Below are positions 29,149-40,134 of a stretch of DNA of 64,000 nt, piece by piece (position 1 is the stretch's first letter; every line of letters starts with the position of its first letter). The translations under genes were made by a program, and so were the position numbers. The notes beneath the pieces were generated by a model. The model was not told where the DNA came from. It did not search any database and saw only the letters and a list, made by a program, of their open reading frames with translations. The DNA comes from Actimicrobium sp. CCC2.4. GTDB taxonomy: Bacteria; Pseudomonadota; Gammaproteobacteria; Burkholderiales; Burkholderiaceae_D. The stretch lies in contig NZ_CP133777.1 in the NCBI RefSeq assembly GCF_034347385.1, positions 3,348,001 to 3,412,000 on the forward strand, in the 5' to 3' direction.

Positions 29149-31860
29149 ATGGCCCGCAACACGCTCAATACGCTCAAGGAATTCAAGCTGCCTGATTCCA
29201 AAAAGGGCAAGTTCTACTCGCTGCCAGCACTACAAAAAAAACTCGGCGTCGATATTTCACGCCTGCCGGTCTCGATCCGTATCGTGCTCGAATCCGTCCT
29301 GCGTAATTGCGATGGCAAAAAAGTCACCGAAGCGCACATCCACGAACTGGCCAACTGGGGTGCCAATGCAGCCCGGATCAATGAAATCCCGTTCGTCGTC
29401 TCGCGCGTCGTACTGCAGGATTTCACGGGTGTGCCACTGCTGGCCGACCTGGCCGCAATGCGCAACGTCGCTGCCAAGATGGGCATCAAGGCCAAGAACA
29501 TTGAGCCATTGGTGCCGGTCGACCTGGTTGTTGATCACTCGATCCAGATCGACCATTTCCGCGAAAAAAATGCGCTCGACCTGAATATGAAGCTGGAGTT
29601 CTCCCGTAACAAAGAGCGCTATCAGTTCATGAAATGGGGCATGCAGGCATTCGACACGTTCGGCGTCGTGCCACCGGGCTTCGGCATCGTCCACCAGGTC
29701 AACCTGGAATATCTGGCGCGCGGCGTCCACAAGACCGAAGACAAAGTCTATTACCCGGACACGCTGGTCGGTACCGACTCGCACACCACGATGATCAACG
29801 GCATCGGCGTGGTCGGCTGGGGCGTTGGCGGCATTGAAGCCGAAGCCGGCATGCTGGGCCAGCCGGTCTATTTCCTGACACCTGACGTGGTTGGTGTGAA
29901 CCTGACCGGCATGCTGCGCGAAGGCGTCACCGCGACCGATCTGGTGCTGACGATTACCGAAATGCTGCGCAAAGAAAAAGTCGTCGGCAAGTTCGTCGAG
30001 TTCTTCGGCGAAGGCACCGAAACCCTGTCGCTGACCGACCGCGCCACCATCGCCAACATGGCCCCTGAATACGGCGCCACGATGGGCTTCTTCCCGGTCG
30101 ACGAGCAGACCATCGAGTACTTCAAGGGTACCGGCCGCAGCAAGGCAGAGATCGCTTCGTTCGAAGCCTACTTCCGCGCGCAAGGCCTGTTCGGCATTCC
30201 GAAAGCCGGCGACATCGATTACACCAACGTCGTCAGCCTCGACCTGGGCAAGGTCGCGCCATCGCTGGCCGGCCCGAAGCGCCCGCAAGACCGTATCGAA
30301 ATCGGTGCCGTCAAGTCGACCTTCGCCGACCTGTTCTCGAAGTCGGTCTCCGACAACGGCTTCAACAAGAAAGCCGCTGACCTCGACGCCGTCTACACCA
30401 ACACCGATGGCGTGAACCTGATGAACGGAGACGTGCTGATCGCCGCCATCACTTCGTGCACCAACACCTCGAACCCGAGCGTGATGATCGCCGCCGGCCT
30501 GCTGGCCAAGAAAGCGGTCGAAGCCGGTCTGGTCGTGTCACCACACATCAAGACCTCGCTGGCACCAGGCTCGCGCGTCGTCACCAAGTACCTCGAAGCA
30601 GCCGGCCTGTTGCCCTACCTCGAAAAGCTCGGCTTCGGCGTCACCGCCTACGGCTGCACCACCTGTATCGGCAACGCCGGCGACCTCACGCCAGCGATGA
30701 ACGAAGCCATCGTCAAGCATGACGTTGTCGCCTCCGCGATCCTGTCGGGCAACCGCAACTTCGAAGCCCGGATCCATCCGAACATCCGCTCGAACTTCCT
30801 GGCCTCGCCACCGCTGGTCGTCGCCTACGCCATCGCCGGCAACATGACGCGCGACCTGATGACCGAGCCGGTCGGCACCGTCAACGGCAAGGACATCTTC
30901 CTGGGCGACATCTGGCCGACCTCGAAAGAGATCGCCAAGCTGATGAAGCACGCGATGAACGCGAAGACCTTCAAGGAGAACTACGCTGCCGTCAAGGGCG
31001 CGCCGGGCAAGCTGTGGGAAGACATCAAGGATGCCGCCAAGGGTGAAGTCTACAACTGGCCAACCTCGACCTACATCGCCGAGCCGCCGTTCTTTGCAGA
31101 CTTCACGATGGAGCCGAAAGCGGCTGCCACCGGCATCACCGGCGCGCGCGCACTGGGCGTGTTCGGCGATTCGATCACCACCGACCATATCTCGCCAGCT
31201 GGCGCGATCAAGGAATCTAGCCCGGCCGGCAAATGGCTCAAGGCCAACGGCGTCTTGCTGGCGGACTTCAACTCGTACGGCTCGCGTCGCGGCAATCATG
31301 AAATCATGATGCGCGGCACCTTCGCCAACGTGCGGATCAAGAATCTGATGATCCCTGCCAAAGCCGATGGTTCGCTGGTTGAAGGCGGCATCACCCGCTT
31401 CCAGCCGAACGGCACCGAAATGTCGATCTACGACGCCGCCATGGCGTATGTCGAGGCAGGCACGCCGACGATGGTCTTCGCCGGTGAAGAGTACGGCACC
31501 GGCTCGTCGCGGGACTGGGCTGCCAAGGGTACGCAACTGCTCGGCGTGAAAGCCGTGTTCGCGCGTTCGTTCGAGCGTATCCATCGCTCGAACCTGGTCG
31601 GCATGGGCGTCTTGCCGCTGCAATTCCTGGGCACCGATAGCACGGTTACGCTGGGCATCACCGGCAATGAAACCTTCGATCTGACCGGGATCGAAAGTGA
31701 CATCAAACCGCAACAGGAAGCCACGCTGGTAATCCATCGCGCCGATGGCACTTCGCAAAACGTCAAAGTGCTGCTGCGTATCGACACCCCGATCGAAGTC
31801 GATTACTACAAGCACGGCGGGATCCTGCCATTCGTCTTGCGCCAACTGCTGGCTGCGTAA
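29149..31860 (+). CDS. acnA: Aconitate hydratase AcnA
   Basis: 903-aa aconitase that isomerises citrate and isocitrate with a 4Fe-4S cluster. The cluster Cys are visible in [14 protein letters not shown] and [11 protein letters not shown]; the swivel domain contains [13 protein letters not shown] and [15 protein letters not shown]. Length and motifs fit the AcnA/IRP1 group. ATAGGAGAGG lies before the ATG. It is the last gene of the mdh cluster and is followed by a strong terminator. Confidence 0.96.
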   Translation: MARNTLNTLKEFKLPDSKKGKFYSLPALQKKLGVDISRLPVSIRIVLESVLRNCDGKKVTEAHIHELANWGANAARINEIPFVVSRVVLQDFTGVPLLADLAAMRNVAAKMGIKAKNIEPLVPVDLVVDHSIQIDHFREKNALDLNMKLEFSRNKERYQFMKWGMQAFDTFGVVPPGFGIVHQVNLEYLARGVHKTEDKVYYPDTLVGTDSHTTMINGIGVVGWGVGGIEAEAGMLGQPVYFLTPDVVGVNLTGMLREGVTATDLVLTITEMLRKEKVVGKFVEFFGEGTETLSLTDRATIANMAPEYGATMGFFPVDEQTIEYFKGTGRSKAEIASFEAYFRAQGLFGIPKAGDIDYTNVVSLDLGKVAPSLAGPKRPQDRIEIGAVKSTFADLFSKSVSDNGFNKKAADLDAVYTNTDGVNLMNGDVLIAAITSCTNTSNPSVMIAAGLLAKKAVEAGLVVSPHIKTSLAPGSRVVTKYLEAAGLLPYLEKLGFGVTAYGCTTCIGNAGDLTPAMNEAIVKHDVVASAILSGNRNFEARIHPNIRSNFLASPPLVVAYAIAGNMTRDLMTEPVGTVNGKDIFLGDIWPTSKEIAKLMKHAMNAKTFKENYAAVKGAPGKLWEDIKDAAKGEVYNWPTSTYIAEPPFFADFTMEPKAAATGITGARALGVFGDSITTDHISPAGAIKESSPAGKWLKANGVLLADFNSYGSRRGNHEIMMRGTFANVRIKNLMIPAKADGSLVEGGITRFQPNGTEMSIYDAAMAYVEAGTPTMVFAGEEYGTGSSRDWAAKGTQLLGVKAVFARSFERIHRSNLVGMGVLPLQFLGTDSTVTLGITGNETFDLTGIESDIKPQQEATLVIHRADGTSQNVKVLLRIDTPIEVDYYKHGGILPFVLRQLLAA

Positions 31861-31883
31861 TTCGTTTCAGGTTCATGCGCTGC

Positions 31884-31913
31884 AAAACGCCGGGTTCGCC
31901 CGGCGTTTTTTTT
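31884..31913 (+). terminator. Rho-independent terminator of acnA
   Basis: AACGCCGGG and CCCGGCGTT form a nine-base stem with a TTCG loop followed by eight T residues, 25 bases past the acnA stop. Confidence 0.92.
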
Positions 31914-31936
31914 CGTCCGGCGCGCGCTGTAAAAAA

Positions 31937-31974
31937 CGTTCGCGCTGAGCTTGTCGACAAGTTCAGCGCGAACG
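31937..31974. repeat. REP-like palindrome
   Basis: A 38-base near-perfect palindrome with the core GCTGAGCTTGTCGACAAG and one mismatched pair. It is related to the repeat at 11921-11986 but lacks a loop. Located just after the acnA terminator. Confidence 0.8.
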
Positions 31975-32084
31975 GCCGCCAGCACATCACCCTCAGCACC
32001 AAAGCAACATCCCCAACCCCTCCCTATGAGCCACCCGAATCCTCTACAATGCAGGATTCCGTTTCATTCACCACATCTGCCCCC

Positions 32085-33332
32085 ATGCGTCGTCAAAACA
32101 AACCCGGTTCCCACAAACTTTCCGCCGACGGTCAGCGTCTGGCCACCTTTGCCTCTGCAGTCGTGCTGTCATCGAGCCGCATCGAAGAGCGCGGCTGGGA
32201 AAGCCAGATCGATGCCTTGCTGCAAAAGCTCCTGAAAGCTGATCATCAGGACACCATTGATGGCGCACTCGACCTGCTGTTCCAGTCCGATGCAATCGCC
32301 TACGACGTGCTGATGGAAGCGGCCGAAGCCAATAGCGAATCGGCTGTCCTCGAACACGATGACCAGCTCTATGACGCGTTACTGCTGGCGGTGCCAGTGC
32401 TGGCATGGACCCGTTTTTCGATTGCTTCCGGCCCGATTCCGGCTGATCTGGTCCTGACACTGAGCGCCCATCTGCAGGCCCATGTACTGGCACCTGACGC
32501 GAAGATCGCCATGGCACCCACCCTGTTTGCGATCGACCAGTTGCCACGCTCGCATGTCGAAACCTGGACCGTGACCCAGCGTCTGGCCCAGGCCGCGCTC
32601 AAGCACACTGCCTTACGTACCCCTACCGGCGTACCGGACACCGCGCCCTTCCTGGCCGACACGCGCTACCTGCTGGTCGCCGTCGTGGTGCCGGCCGGTG
32701 CACCACTAATGCGCTGGCAAGCCTCGTTCGATCTGGCCGACCGCGATCTCGCGCTGGCACAGTGGCAAGCCCAGGCATTGCCGAACATTACCCGGCTGCT
32801 GCCCGGCTGCGGCATCGAACTGTTGTTGCCCGAAGCGTATTACGTCGCCTGCCGCGAAGGCGACCGCCAGATCCGTCCGGCCTCAATCAGCGCTGCCGTG
32901 CATTTTCTGCATCACACGCTGGCCATCGAAGCACGCGACCTGCAAGCCAGCATCGGCAGCTTCGGCGAAGACACCATCGATGGCCATGCCGACGAATACC
33001 GGATCGGTTTCAGTACCGGCAAGGACGGCGATGTCGTCTATGGCGTGGTCTGGCCGCTGTATGGCGAAGAAGACGAAGAAGATGCCGGCGATCCGGCCGC
33101 CCTGCCCCTGCAGCGACTGGCCGCCGGCGAAGTGCCGCATCCGACGCCGCTCGAAGAAATCACGGCGCTGTTGCGTGATGCCGGTATTACCCGCATCACC
33201 CGGCATCCGGATCGCTTCCCGCTGGAATTTTGCGATGACTGCGGTGCGCCGTTATTCCCGGATCCGGATGCCGAACTGGTGCATGCCGAGATGCCCGAGG
33301 ATGTACCGCAAGGCACAACGCATTTCCACTAA
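32085..33332 (+). CDS. DUF2863 family protein
   Basis: 415-aa protein of the betaproteobacterial DUF2863 family; role unknown. It begins MRRQNKPGSHKLSADGQRL, with SSSRIEERGWE soon after, and ends with a possible zinc-binding pair CDDCGAPLFPD. An acidic stretch (EEDEEDAGD) is near residue 340. No signal peptide or membrane segment. The frame is open to 31875, but the acnA terminator and a palindrome lie inside that stretch. ATG 32049 is also possible. Confidence 0.72.
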   Translation: MRRQNKPGSHKLSADGQRLATFASAVVLSSSRIEERGWESQIDALLQKLLKADHQDTIDGALDLLFQSDAIAYDVLMEAAEANSESAVLEHDDQLYDALLLAVPVLAWTRFSIASGPIPADLVLTLSAHLQAHVLAPDAKIAMAPTLFAIDQLPRSHVETWTVTQRLAQAALKHTALRTPTGVPDTAPFLADTRYLLVAVVVPAGAPLMRWQASFDLADRDLALAQWQAQALPNITRLLPGCGIELLLPEAYYVACREGDRQIRPASISAAVHFLHHTLAIEARDLQASIGSFGEDTIDGHADEYRIGFSTGKDGDVVYGVVWPLYGEEDEEDAGDPAALPLQRLAAGEVPHPTPLEEITALLRDAGITRITRHPDRFPLEFCDDCGAPLFPDPDAELVHAEMPEDVPQGTTHFH

Positions 33333-33362
33333 CTTCATCGAGTAAGGCTAACCGGGGAATCC

Positions 33363-35789
33363 ATGGATCGTGATGCACTGCTAACGACTACCCGGGAAGA
33401 ATTCCTGCGCGCTTTCACGCTGGCCATCGACAGGACGTTGCCGCGCTCAGCGGCCACCTTGTTGCGCAGTGCCGAAGCCACGTTTTCGGCGGCAGACCAG
33501 CGCCGTCTGCTGGGGGCCTACGGTCTGATCCGCGAACGCGAGGCTGACCTGGATCGCCACATGCGCCACAGCATGGACCAGCTGCTCAATCGCAGTTTCC
33601 AGACCACCTACAGCACGTTTCGTCCGTCGTTCACCGACAGCTATGGCAGCGGCGGACTGACGTTGCTTGACACCAGTGTTCATGAAGACCTGCTGCGCAT
33701 CAATGACGTCACCGCCCGCTTCCGGCATGCCGCTGATGATCAGTTGCGCGACCTCAATATCCGCATCGCGATCCTGTTCGAACAGGATCGCATCAATGAA
33801 CGCGAAAACCCGTTCCGGCCGTTTCTGCTGTCGCGCGCCATGGCGACGGCCATCGACAGTCTTGGACAGCTGGTCGACATCAACAGCACGCTATTCGACC
33901 GCCTGGCCGAAGACATGCGCAGTGAGGTCACGACGATCTACGATACCCTCAACGTCCACCTCGCCAACCATGGCATCGCGGCCCAGCTTCAGCTCAAAAT
34001 ACAAAAGACCAGCGAGACCGCCGAAGCAGGTGCCGCGCGGGACACCGGCGAACCGGCCGCCAGGGCAATCGATCCGGTGCGGGTCGATACCGGTGCGCGT
34101 GCACTGTCCAGCGACAGCCCGCGCAGCCGGGTCGAGCAACTGGTCGACCTCGTGCGCCAAATCACGCGTCCGTTCACGGCAAGCGCTGGCAGTAATGAAA
34201 GCGTACACAAGCAAGACCCCCACGACCCGGCCGGCAACAGCTGGCCGGAGTCACAAGGACTGGTCGCCTCGCTGCAAAAACTGTTCTCCGGCGCAGCTGC
34301 CCCGATGACGCTCGACGGTGCCGCAGTGCCGTCCGGCGAGCCGGTCATGGCACCGGCCAACCGGCCCGTCAGTGCCCCGCTGCGCGAGTCGCTCGACGGG
34401 CTGATGAGCGATGCCGTACCGGATGCCGGACAGATGGCGCTGGCGGGCGGCGATGTACGCAACCTGATTTTCGAGCAACGCGAAGCACTCAGCGCTGCCG
34501 CCGCCGACGGCCACGAACAGATGACCATCGATGTCGTCGCAATGCTGTTCGAATTCATCCTGCGCGATCCGCAAATCCCGGCCGAAGTGCGGGCCCAGCT
34601 GGGCCGCTTGCAATTCCTGGTGCTCAAGGTCGCCTTGCGCGAAAGCACGCTGCTGACCCACAAGAGTCATCCGGCGCGGCTGCTGGTAAACCGGATCGGA
34701 TCGATCTCGATCGGCCTCAAGCAGATCGATCCCGGTGGCGCGCGCGTCAGCGCCGAAATCTGCCGCATCGTCGAAACCCTGCTGGCCGACCGCAGCGACA
34801 ATGCCGACCTGTTCACCGTCATGCTGGACCAGTTCGATGCCTTCATTGCGCAGGAACTATGCGGCAATGACAGCCCGGTCGATCACGCCATCGAGGCCCT
34901 CGAAAAAGCCCGCAGCCGCACGCTGCGCTTTGCCCACCTCGGTGCCAGTCTCGCCGAGATACTGTCCGGCCTCGACATTGATCCATTCCTGCGCGACTTC
35001 CTGAGCACGACCTGGGTGCGGGTCATTGAACGTGCCGAACGTCAGCACGGCACCACCCGCTTCCGCCGGCTGGTGCCGGACCTGCTGTGGAGTATCGTGC
35101 CAAAAAACACGGCGGCACAACGCAGCAAGCTGATCGCCATGTTGCCCGCGCTGGTCGGCACGCTGCGCGAAGGCATGCTGCAAGAAAACCTGAGCGGCAT
35201 CGACCGGCTGGCGGTGCTGAACTGGCTGGTCGATGTCCATAGCCTGGCCCTGCGCGGGTCCGACACCGATGCGGCCGACCTGCCACTGGAAGTGATGCAG
35301 CTGCGCTTCGCGCTTTTCACGGCCGGTCCGGAAGCTGCGACCGGCACCCCGCAGGAATCCGCCGAAGCCGCAGCCAAGGCCGGCAGCGACCCGCATCACG
35401 AAGGCTTTCTTGCCGAAGCGCTGCAGGAAACCGACGTCGCACTGGAGTTGCTCGATCCGCAGTTCGACCACGAAGCGGGCACAGCAACACCGGAGCGCAC
35501 GCAACCCGAGACCGACGAGGTACTCGCACGGCTGCGCAGCGGCGTCGCCATCGACATCACACTGGGCACGATTCCCGGCACCGGCCGGCTGCACTGGATC
35601 GACCCGGCCAGCACGACGCTGGTGCTGCAAATGGATGGCCACCCTGCGCCATCGATGATGAGCGTGCGGATGTTCCTGCGCCTGCTTGGCCTGGGTCGGG
35701 TCGGCTTCAGCGAAACCGCACCGCTGTTCGAACGGGCCGTGCATGCGCTGATGCTGTCGGCGCAGCAGATGGAAAAAATACCGGCCTGA
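33363..35789 (+). CDS. DUF1631 family protein
   Basis: 808-aa cytosolic protein of the DUF1631 family; function not established. The N-terminal part is helical (LLRSAEATF, MDQLLNRSFQTTYS, ENPFRPFLLSRAM). A variable Ala/Pro-rich middle (about 210-350) is followed by a second helical region and a small C-terminal beta-rich domain (about 720-800, GTIPGTGRLHWIDPA). It begins 30 bases after the DUF2863 gene, so the two are probably co-expressed. Confidence 0.72.
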   Translation: MDRDALLTTTREEFLRAFTLAIDRTLPRSAATLLRSAEATFSAADQRRLLGAYGLIREREADLDRHMRHSMDQLLNRSFQTTYSTFRPSFTDSYGSGGLTLLDTSVHEDLLRINDVTARFRHAADDQLRDLNIRIAILFEQDRINERENPFRPFLLSRAMATAIDSLGQLVDINSTLFDRLAEDMRSEVTTIYDTLNVHLANHGIAAQLQLKIQKTSETAEAGAARDTGEPAARAIDPVRVDTGARALSSDSPRSRVEQLVDLVRQITRPFTASAGSNESVHKQDPHDPAGNSWPESQGLVASLQKLFSGAAAPMTLDGAAVPSGEPVMAPANRPVSAPLRESLDGLMSDAVPDAGQMALAGGDVRNLIFEQREALSAAAADGHEQMTIDVVAMLFEFILRDPQIPAEVRAQLGRLQFLVLKVALRESTLLTHKSHPARLLVNRIGSISIGLKQIDPGGARVSAEICRIVETLLADRSDNADLFTVMLDQFDAFIAQELCGNDSPVDHAIEALEKARSRTLRFAHLGASLAEILSGLDIDPFLRDFLSTTWVRVIERAERQHGTTRFRRLVPDLLWSIVPKNTAAQRSKLIAMLPALVGTLREGMLQENLSGIDRLAVLNWLVDVHSLALRGSDTDAADLPLEVMQLRFALFTAGPEAATGTPQESAEAAAKAGSDPHHEGFLAEALQETDVALELLDPQFDHEAGTATPERTQPETDEVLARLRSGVAIDITLGTIPGTGRLHWIDPASTTLVLQMDGHPAPSMMSVRMFLRLLGLGRVGFSETAPLFERAVHALMLSAQQMEKIPA

Positions 35790-35900
35790 GAACGGGCAAA
35801 GCCTTCCTCGCTTCTTATTTTCATTTCCTCCAAAGCATCACTCCCTTTCCGACGACCCGTCGCTATAGAATAACGACCGTCCTTCTATCCGGAAAAAAAC

Positions 35901-37508
35901 ATGATTCCTCAATTCATCCGCGACCTGACCATCGGCAAACGCCTCGGTCTTGGCTTTGCTGTCTTGCTGATGCTATCGATGGCGACCACCGCTATTGGTA
36001 TTAGCCGCCTCAATGCTGTGGCCAGTGCCACCCGCGAACTGCTGAAAGACCCACTCGCCACCGAGCGCCTGGTGAGTGACTGGAATCGTAATATCAGCGC
36101 CGGCGTGCGCCGCACCTCGGCCATCGCCCGCAGCAGCGACCCGTCGCTGGCTGCCTTCTTCGCCGAAGACCAGGCCAGCTCGACAACAAATTCCAGCCAA
36201 TTGCAGTCGGCCATCGGTAAGCGCATGCGTACCGACCGCGAAAAAGCCGTGTTCGCCGAAGTCGGTGAACTGCGTAAGGTCTACCTGTCCAGCCGGGATC
36301 AGATCGTCGCCTTAAAAAAAGAAGGCAAGCTCGACGAGGCCAACCAACTGCTGGACCAGACATTCACGCCGGCCGCCAAAAATTATCTGATCAAGATCGA
36401 TGAATTACAAGGCGAAGAGCGCCGCCAGATCGACCAGGCCACCGTCGATATCGAAACCAATTACGAGGCCGGCCGCAACCTGATGCTGATACTCGCGGTC
36501 GTGATGCTGATCCAGGGCGTGCTGGTGTCGTGGCTGCTGAGCCGCTCGATCACCGGACCGCTGGCCAATGCCGTGCGCTTCGCACGGGAAGTCGCCAGTG
36601 GCAACCTGACAGCCACCATCCACAGTGATCGCCGCGACGAAAGCGGCCAGTTGATCGATGCCTTGCAAGCGATGGTGACGAACCTGTCGACACTGGTGAC
36701 CGGCGTGCGTGTTGCGACCGACAACATCAGCGTCTCCGCGCAGCAAATCGCCTCCGGCAACGCCGATCTGTCCACCCGCACCGAATCGCAAGCCAGCTCA
36801 CTCGAAGAAACCGCCAGCTCGATGGAAGAGCTGACCAGTACCGTGCGGCAAAATGCCGATCACGCGCAGCAGGCAACCCGGCTTGCGGTGTCCGCCAGCG
36901 ATGTCGCAGTCAGGGGCGGCGCCGTGGTGCGCCAGGTGGTCACGACGATGGCTGCCATCAACGACAGTTCGCGCAAGATCGTCGACATCATCGCTGTCAT
37001 CGACGGCATCGCGTTCCAGACCAACATCCTCGCGCTCAATGCCGCCGTCGAAGCTGCCCGCGCCGGCGAACAGGGCCGCGGCTTTGCCGTCGTTGCGGCC
37101 GAAGTGCGCAACCTGGCACAGCGCAGTGCCAGTGCCGCCAAAGAAATCAAGACGCTGATCAGCGACTCGGTCAACCAGGTCGAGCAAGGCAACCGTCAGG
37201 TCGACGAAGCCGGCAAGACAATGAATGACGTCGTCACCAGTGTTGGTCAGGTCGCCGGCATCATGCAGGAGATCACCGTCGCCAGCCAGGAGCAGCGCGC
37301 CGGCATCGAGCAAATCAATCAGGCCATCACCCAGATGGATGACATGACCCAGCAGAACGCGGCGCTGGTCGAACAGGCCGCCGCCGCCGCCGAAAGCATG
37401 CGCAACCAGGCGGTGATGCTGCTCGACGAAGTGCGCGCTTTTACGATCGCCGACGGCACGCCGGTGGCATCACCACAGACTTACCATCCGCTGAGTCTGG
37501 CGCACTGA
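35901..37508 (+). CDS. Methyl-accepting chemotaxis protein
   Basis: 535-aa class-I chemoreceptor. Membrane helices at about 14-34 and 193-213 flank a four-helix periplasmic sensor domain. A HAMP domain follows ([23 protein letters not shown]), then the signalling domain with the hairpin tip [20 protein letters not shown] and [19 protein letters not shown]. The helical methylation segments are present. No C-terminal NWETF-like tether is seen. Stands alone; ligand unknown. Confidence 0.92.
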   Translation: MIPQFIRDLTIGKRLGLGFAVLLMLSMATTAIGISRLNAVASATRELLKDPLATERLVSDWNRNISAGVRRTSAIARSSDPSLAAFFAEDQASSTTNSSQLQSAIGKRMRTDREKAVFAEVGELRKVYLSSRDQIVALKKEGKLDEANQLLDQTFTPAAKNYLIKIDELQGEERRQIDQATVDIETNYEAGRNLMLILAVVMLIQGVLVSWLLSRSITGPLANAVRFAREVASGNLTATIHSDRRDESGQLIDALQAMVTNLSTLVTGVRVATDNISVSAQQIASGNADLSTRTESQASSLEETASSMEELTSTVRQNADHAQQATRLAVSASDVAVRGGAVVRQVVTTMAAINDSSRKIVDIIAVIDGIAFQTNILALNAAVEAARAGEQGRGFAVVAAEVRNLAQRSASAAKEIKTLISDSVNQVEQGNRQVDEAGKTMNDVVTSVGQVAGIMQEITVASQEQRAGIEQINQAITQMDDMTQQNAALVEQAAAAAESMRNQAVMLLDEVRAFTIADGTPVASPQTYHPLSLAH

Positions 37509-37713
37509 TCCGTTGCGGGTCTGTTGTGGAACGGGCTGGACCGCCCGCGATTTCCTGGTTTGCAGCGTGGAATCAAAACCGATTTGCGCCAGAACAAACC
37601 CTGCGCCCTGAGCGCAGGTAGATTGGCTTGGTAACACAGCACACCATCTGGCGTGACTGGCGACGACTAGCCAGCCAGTGTCAGTGCCGAACCGAGCCAT
37701 CGCAGGAAAACCC

Positions 37714-38727
37714 ATGCCATCCATGCAATCCGGCGTCATGCATGTCGCCCGCTCCCGCGGGTCGGACAAACCGACGCTCGCACAAAAAACATTCACCCGC
37801 CTGATCCGCAAGATCAATGACCAGCGCAGGCTGTTAGATGCCTGGCAAGCCATCATTGCGCAGTACCGGCAGCAGTACGACAGCACTTTCGTTCCGCTGC
37901 GTGACAGCTTCGCGCAGTGCCGGATGCAAATGGCACAGTTGCTGGACCGGGCGCATGATTCGCCAGGCATGACCAAGCCCGCCAAATCCAAGCTCAGGCG
38001 CATGATCTTCGACATGGTCGACGACGTCATCACCGGAGACAGCGAGACCGCACTGAAATTGCTCCATCAAAAATACCGCACGACGGATGTCAATGACGAC
38101 ATTGCGGTGGCAGACGCGGCCGCGCAGCAGATGCAGGCGCTGATGGCCGAACTGCTCGCTACCATGTCGGATGGACCCACGCCGCCGCAAATCGACGGCG
38201 GATATGCCGAGGCGCAGGACGCCAGCCAGTCGATCCGGGATCTGTATCGCAAACTGGTCAGCGCACTGCACCCCGACCGCGAACAGGATCCGGCCGAATA
38301 TGTACGCAAGACCGGGCTGATGCAGCAGGTTAATGTGGCGTACCGGAACCGGGATGTCTTCCAGCTGCTGGAGCTGCAACTTGACGCCGGACATCGCGGC
38401 CAGCACAGGCTGGACACCCTTTCCGACAAACGACTGGCTCACTACAATGCCGTACTCACCGGTCAGTCGCTGAAGATGGAAGACGACATCACCTGCCTGA
38501 AGGTCGACTTCATGATGCGCTGCGATTTGCCGCCCGGGCAACTTCACCGCCTGCGGCCGGACAACCTGCTGCAGCACCTGAGACTCGATATCAGCGCCAT
38601 GCAGCAATGCATCGCCCGGATCGAGAAAGACCTGATCGACTTCGCCGACCTCCGGCAGCTCAAGGCCTACCTGAAGACCTTGCGCCTGCCGCGACAACCG
38701 GTATTCGACGCCGACCTGTCCTGGTAA
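37714..38727 (+). CDS. J-domain-like protein
   Basis: About 337 aa, largely helical and cytosolic. A J-domain-like segment at about 175-215 contains IRDLYRKLVSALHPDREQDP with the HPD motif at residues 186-188, the site that stimulates DnaK ATPase. Unusually it is in the middle of the protein and not at the N-terminus; the flanks are not recognised. The start is chosen because AGGA lies seven bases before this ATG; the frame is open to 37678. Client and function unknown. Confidence 0.6.
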   Translation: MPSMQSGVMHVARSRGSDKPTLAQKTFTRLIRKINDQRRLLDAWQAIIAQYRQQYDSTFVPLRDSFAQCRMQMAQLLDRAHDSPGMTKPAKSKLRRMIFDMVDDVITGDSETALKLLHQKYRTTDVNDDIAVADAAAQQMQALMAELLATMSDGPTPPQIDGGYAEAQDASQSIRDLYRKLVSALHPDREQDPAEYVRKTGLMQQVNVAYRNRDVFQLLELQLDAGHRGQHRLDTLSDKRLAHYNAVLTGQSLKMEDDITCLKVDFMMRCDLPPGQLHRLRPDNLLQHLRLDISAMQQCIARIEKDLIDFADLRQLKAYLKTLRLPRQPVFDADLSW

Positions 38728-38754
38728 AAGAGCGCTGCCATCGGCCGCTACGAC

Positions 38755-39873
38755 TTACATCGCATCAAGCACCGGCACCAACATCGCGGCACCGAGTTGC
38801 GCACTGCGGTCGCCATCCCAGCCGATGCGCGGATCCGGCTGGATCGCATTGTCCTTGAACGGCATTTCCAGCGTCAGCGACACGCACTTGAAGTTGTGCG
38901 CGACATACTTCGACGCCAGCTTCAGGACGTCAGCCCGGTACTTGCCGGTGCCGTAACCGAACTTGGTCTGGAAGTCAGGACTGGCCTGCACGAAGCAATC
39001 GATAAACCGCTGCTGCGCACTGGCCTGCTCCGCACTGAACTCTTCCAGCATTTCGCTACCGGCCACGAAGACATACGGCAAGGCTTCGTCACCATGGACA
39101 TCAAGGAACAGATCGCAACCGGTTTCGTGGATCTTCGCCCTGACGGCCAGCACTTCCGGACTGCTCTCCGGCGACGGCGTCATCCATTCGCGATTGAGGT
39201 TGGCACCGGCGGCGTTGGTGCGCAAGTTACCCCGCACCGAGCCATCCGGATTCATGTTCGGCACGATGTACAGCACGGCCTTGTCGAGCAAGGCCACGGC
39301 GACCGGATTGTCCGGGTCGAGCAAGGCCCCCACCATACCTTCGACAAACCATTCAGCCATCGTCTCGCCGGGATGCTGGCGCGCGATGACCCAGATTTTT
39401 TTACTGGCAGCCGGGTTGCCGATGACGATGGCATTGAGGTCACGACCATCAAGCGTGGTGCCCAGATCGATGATGCGCGCCAGCGGCGAAGCCTCGGCGT
39501 CGCCCAGCAATTGCAAATGGCGCTCCCATGAATACGGCTCGAAATACGCGTAGTAGACGCTGTCGCGTTCGGGTGTATGCGCGATTGTCAGCACCTGACC
39601 ATCGAAGCTGGTCGGCACGCGGAACCAGCTCTCGCGGTCATAGCTGGCAACCGCCTGGTAGTTTTCCCATCCCCCCGGGAAAGTACTCTGACCGGCATTC
39701 AACAAGCGCAGCTGGCAGGCTTCGCCACGCGCGCCCTGCAAGCGGAAATAAAACCATTGCGCGAAGTCGGCATGGCTATCCTTGCGAATGTTTAGGTCAA
39801 TCTGTTGGGGGTTAGTCGCGGCGATGATCTCGATGGCGCCGGCATCGAACTGATGGCTGATCTTGATGGACAT
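38755..39873 (-). CDS. M14-family zinc carboxypeptidase
   Basis: 372 aa with an N-terminal beta-sandwich (about 1-120, WFYFRLQG, PGGWENYQAV) and a C-terminal carboxypeptidase domain of the cytosolic CCP/Nna1-like M14 group. Zinc ligands are seen in ARQHPGETMAEW (His and Glu) and DVHGDEALP (His), substrate residues in NMNPDGSVRGNLRTNAAGANLNREW, shown here in pieces NMNPDGS and ANLNREW, and the catalytic Glu in LTLEMPFKD. No signal peptide. Natural substrate unknown. The frame is open to 40005; the internal ATG matches the family start. Confidence 0.85.
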   Translation of the reverse strand: MSIKISHQFDAGAIEIIAATNPQQIDLNIRKDSHADFAQWFYFRLQGARGEACQLRLLNAGQSTFPGGWENYQAVASYDRESWFRVPTSFDGQVLTIAHTPERDSVYYAYFEPYSWERHLQLLGDAEASPLARIIDLGTTLDGRDLNAIVIGNPAASKKIWVIARQHPGETMAEWFVEGMVGALLDPDNPVAVALLDKAVLYIVPNMNPDGSVRGNLRTNAAGANLNREWMTPSPESSPEVLAVRAKIHETGCDLFLDVHGDEALPYVFVAGSEMLEEFSAEQASAQQRFIDCFVQASPDFQTKFGYGTGKYRADVLKLASKYVAHNFKCVSLTLEMPFKDNAIQPDPRIGWDGDRSAQLGAAMLVPVLDAM

Positions 39874-40045
39874 GGGGATCGATTCTTGAAAGGAAGGGGC
39901 GGAGACAGCGGCGGCTTTCGAAAACGCCCGTACCGGCTGTCGGGTGATGGTCATCATAAAGGATTTTGCGCGACAGGCCGGCGACACAAAATCGCGCATC
40001 GGCATGGCGGCATCGCAACTTGCTCTGCTATACTTCGCAGCTCGT

Positions 40046-40122
40046 CGGGGCGTAGCGCAGCCTGGTAGCGTACGTGCATGGGGTGCACGGGGTCGAGTGT
40101 TCGAATCACTCCGTCCCGACCA
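40046..40122 (+). tRNA. tRNA-Pro (GGG)
   Basis: A 77-base cloverleaf ends in an encoded CCA. The acceptor stem is CGGGGCG/CGTCCCG, the D arm contains GCGCAGCCTGGTAGCG, the anticodon loop ATGGGGT gives anticodon GGG, and the T arm contains GTTCGAATC. A possible -10 box (TATACT) lies at 40029-40034. Confidence 0.95.
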
Positions 40123-40134
40123 GTTTTATCAAGA

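Noticed and set aside
31875-32084. Upstream extension of the DUF2863 protein
   Set aside because: The extension would translate through the acnA terminator and a palindromic repeat.
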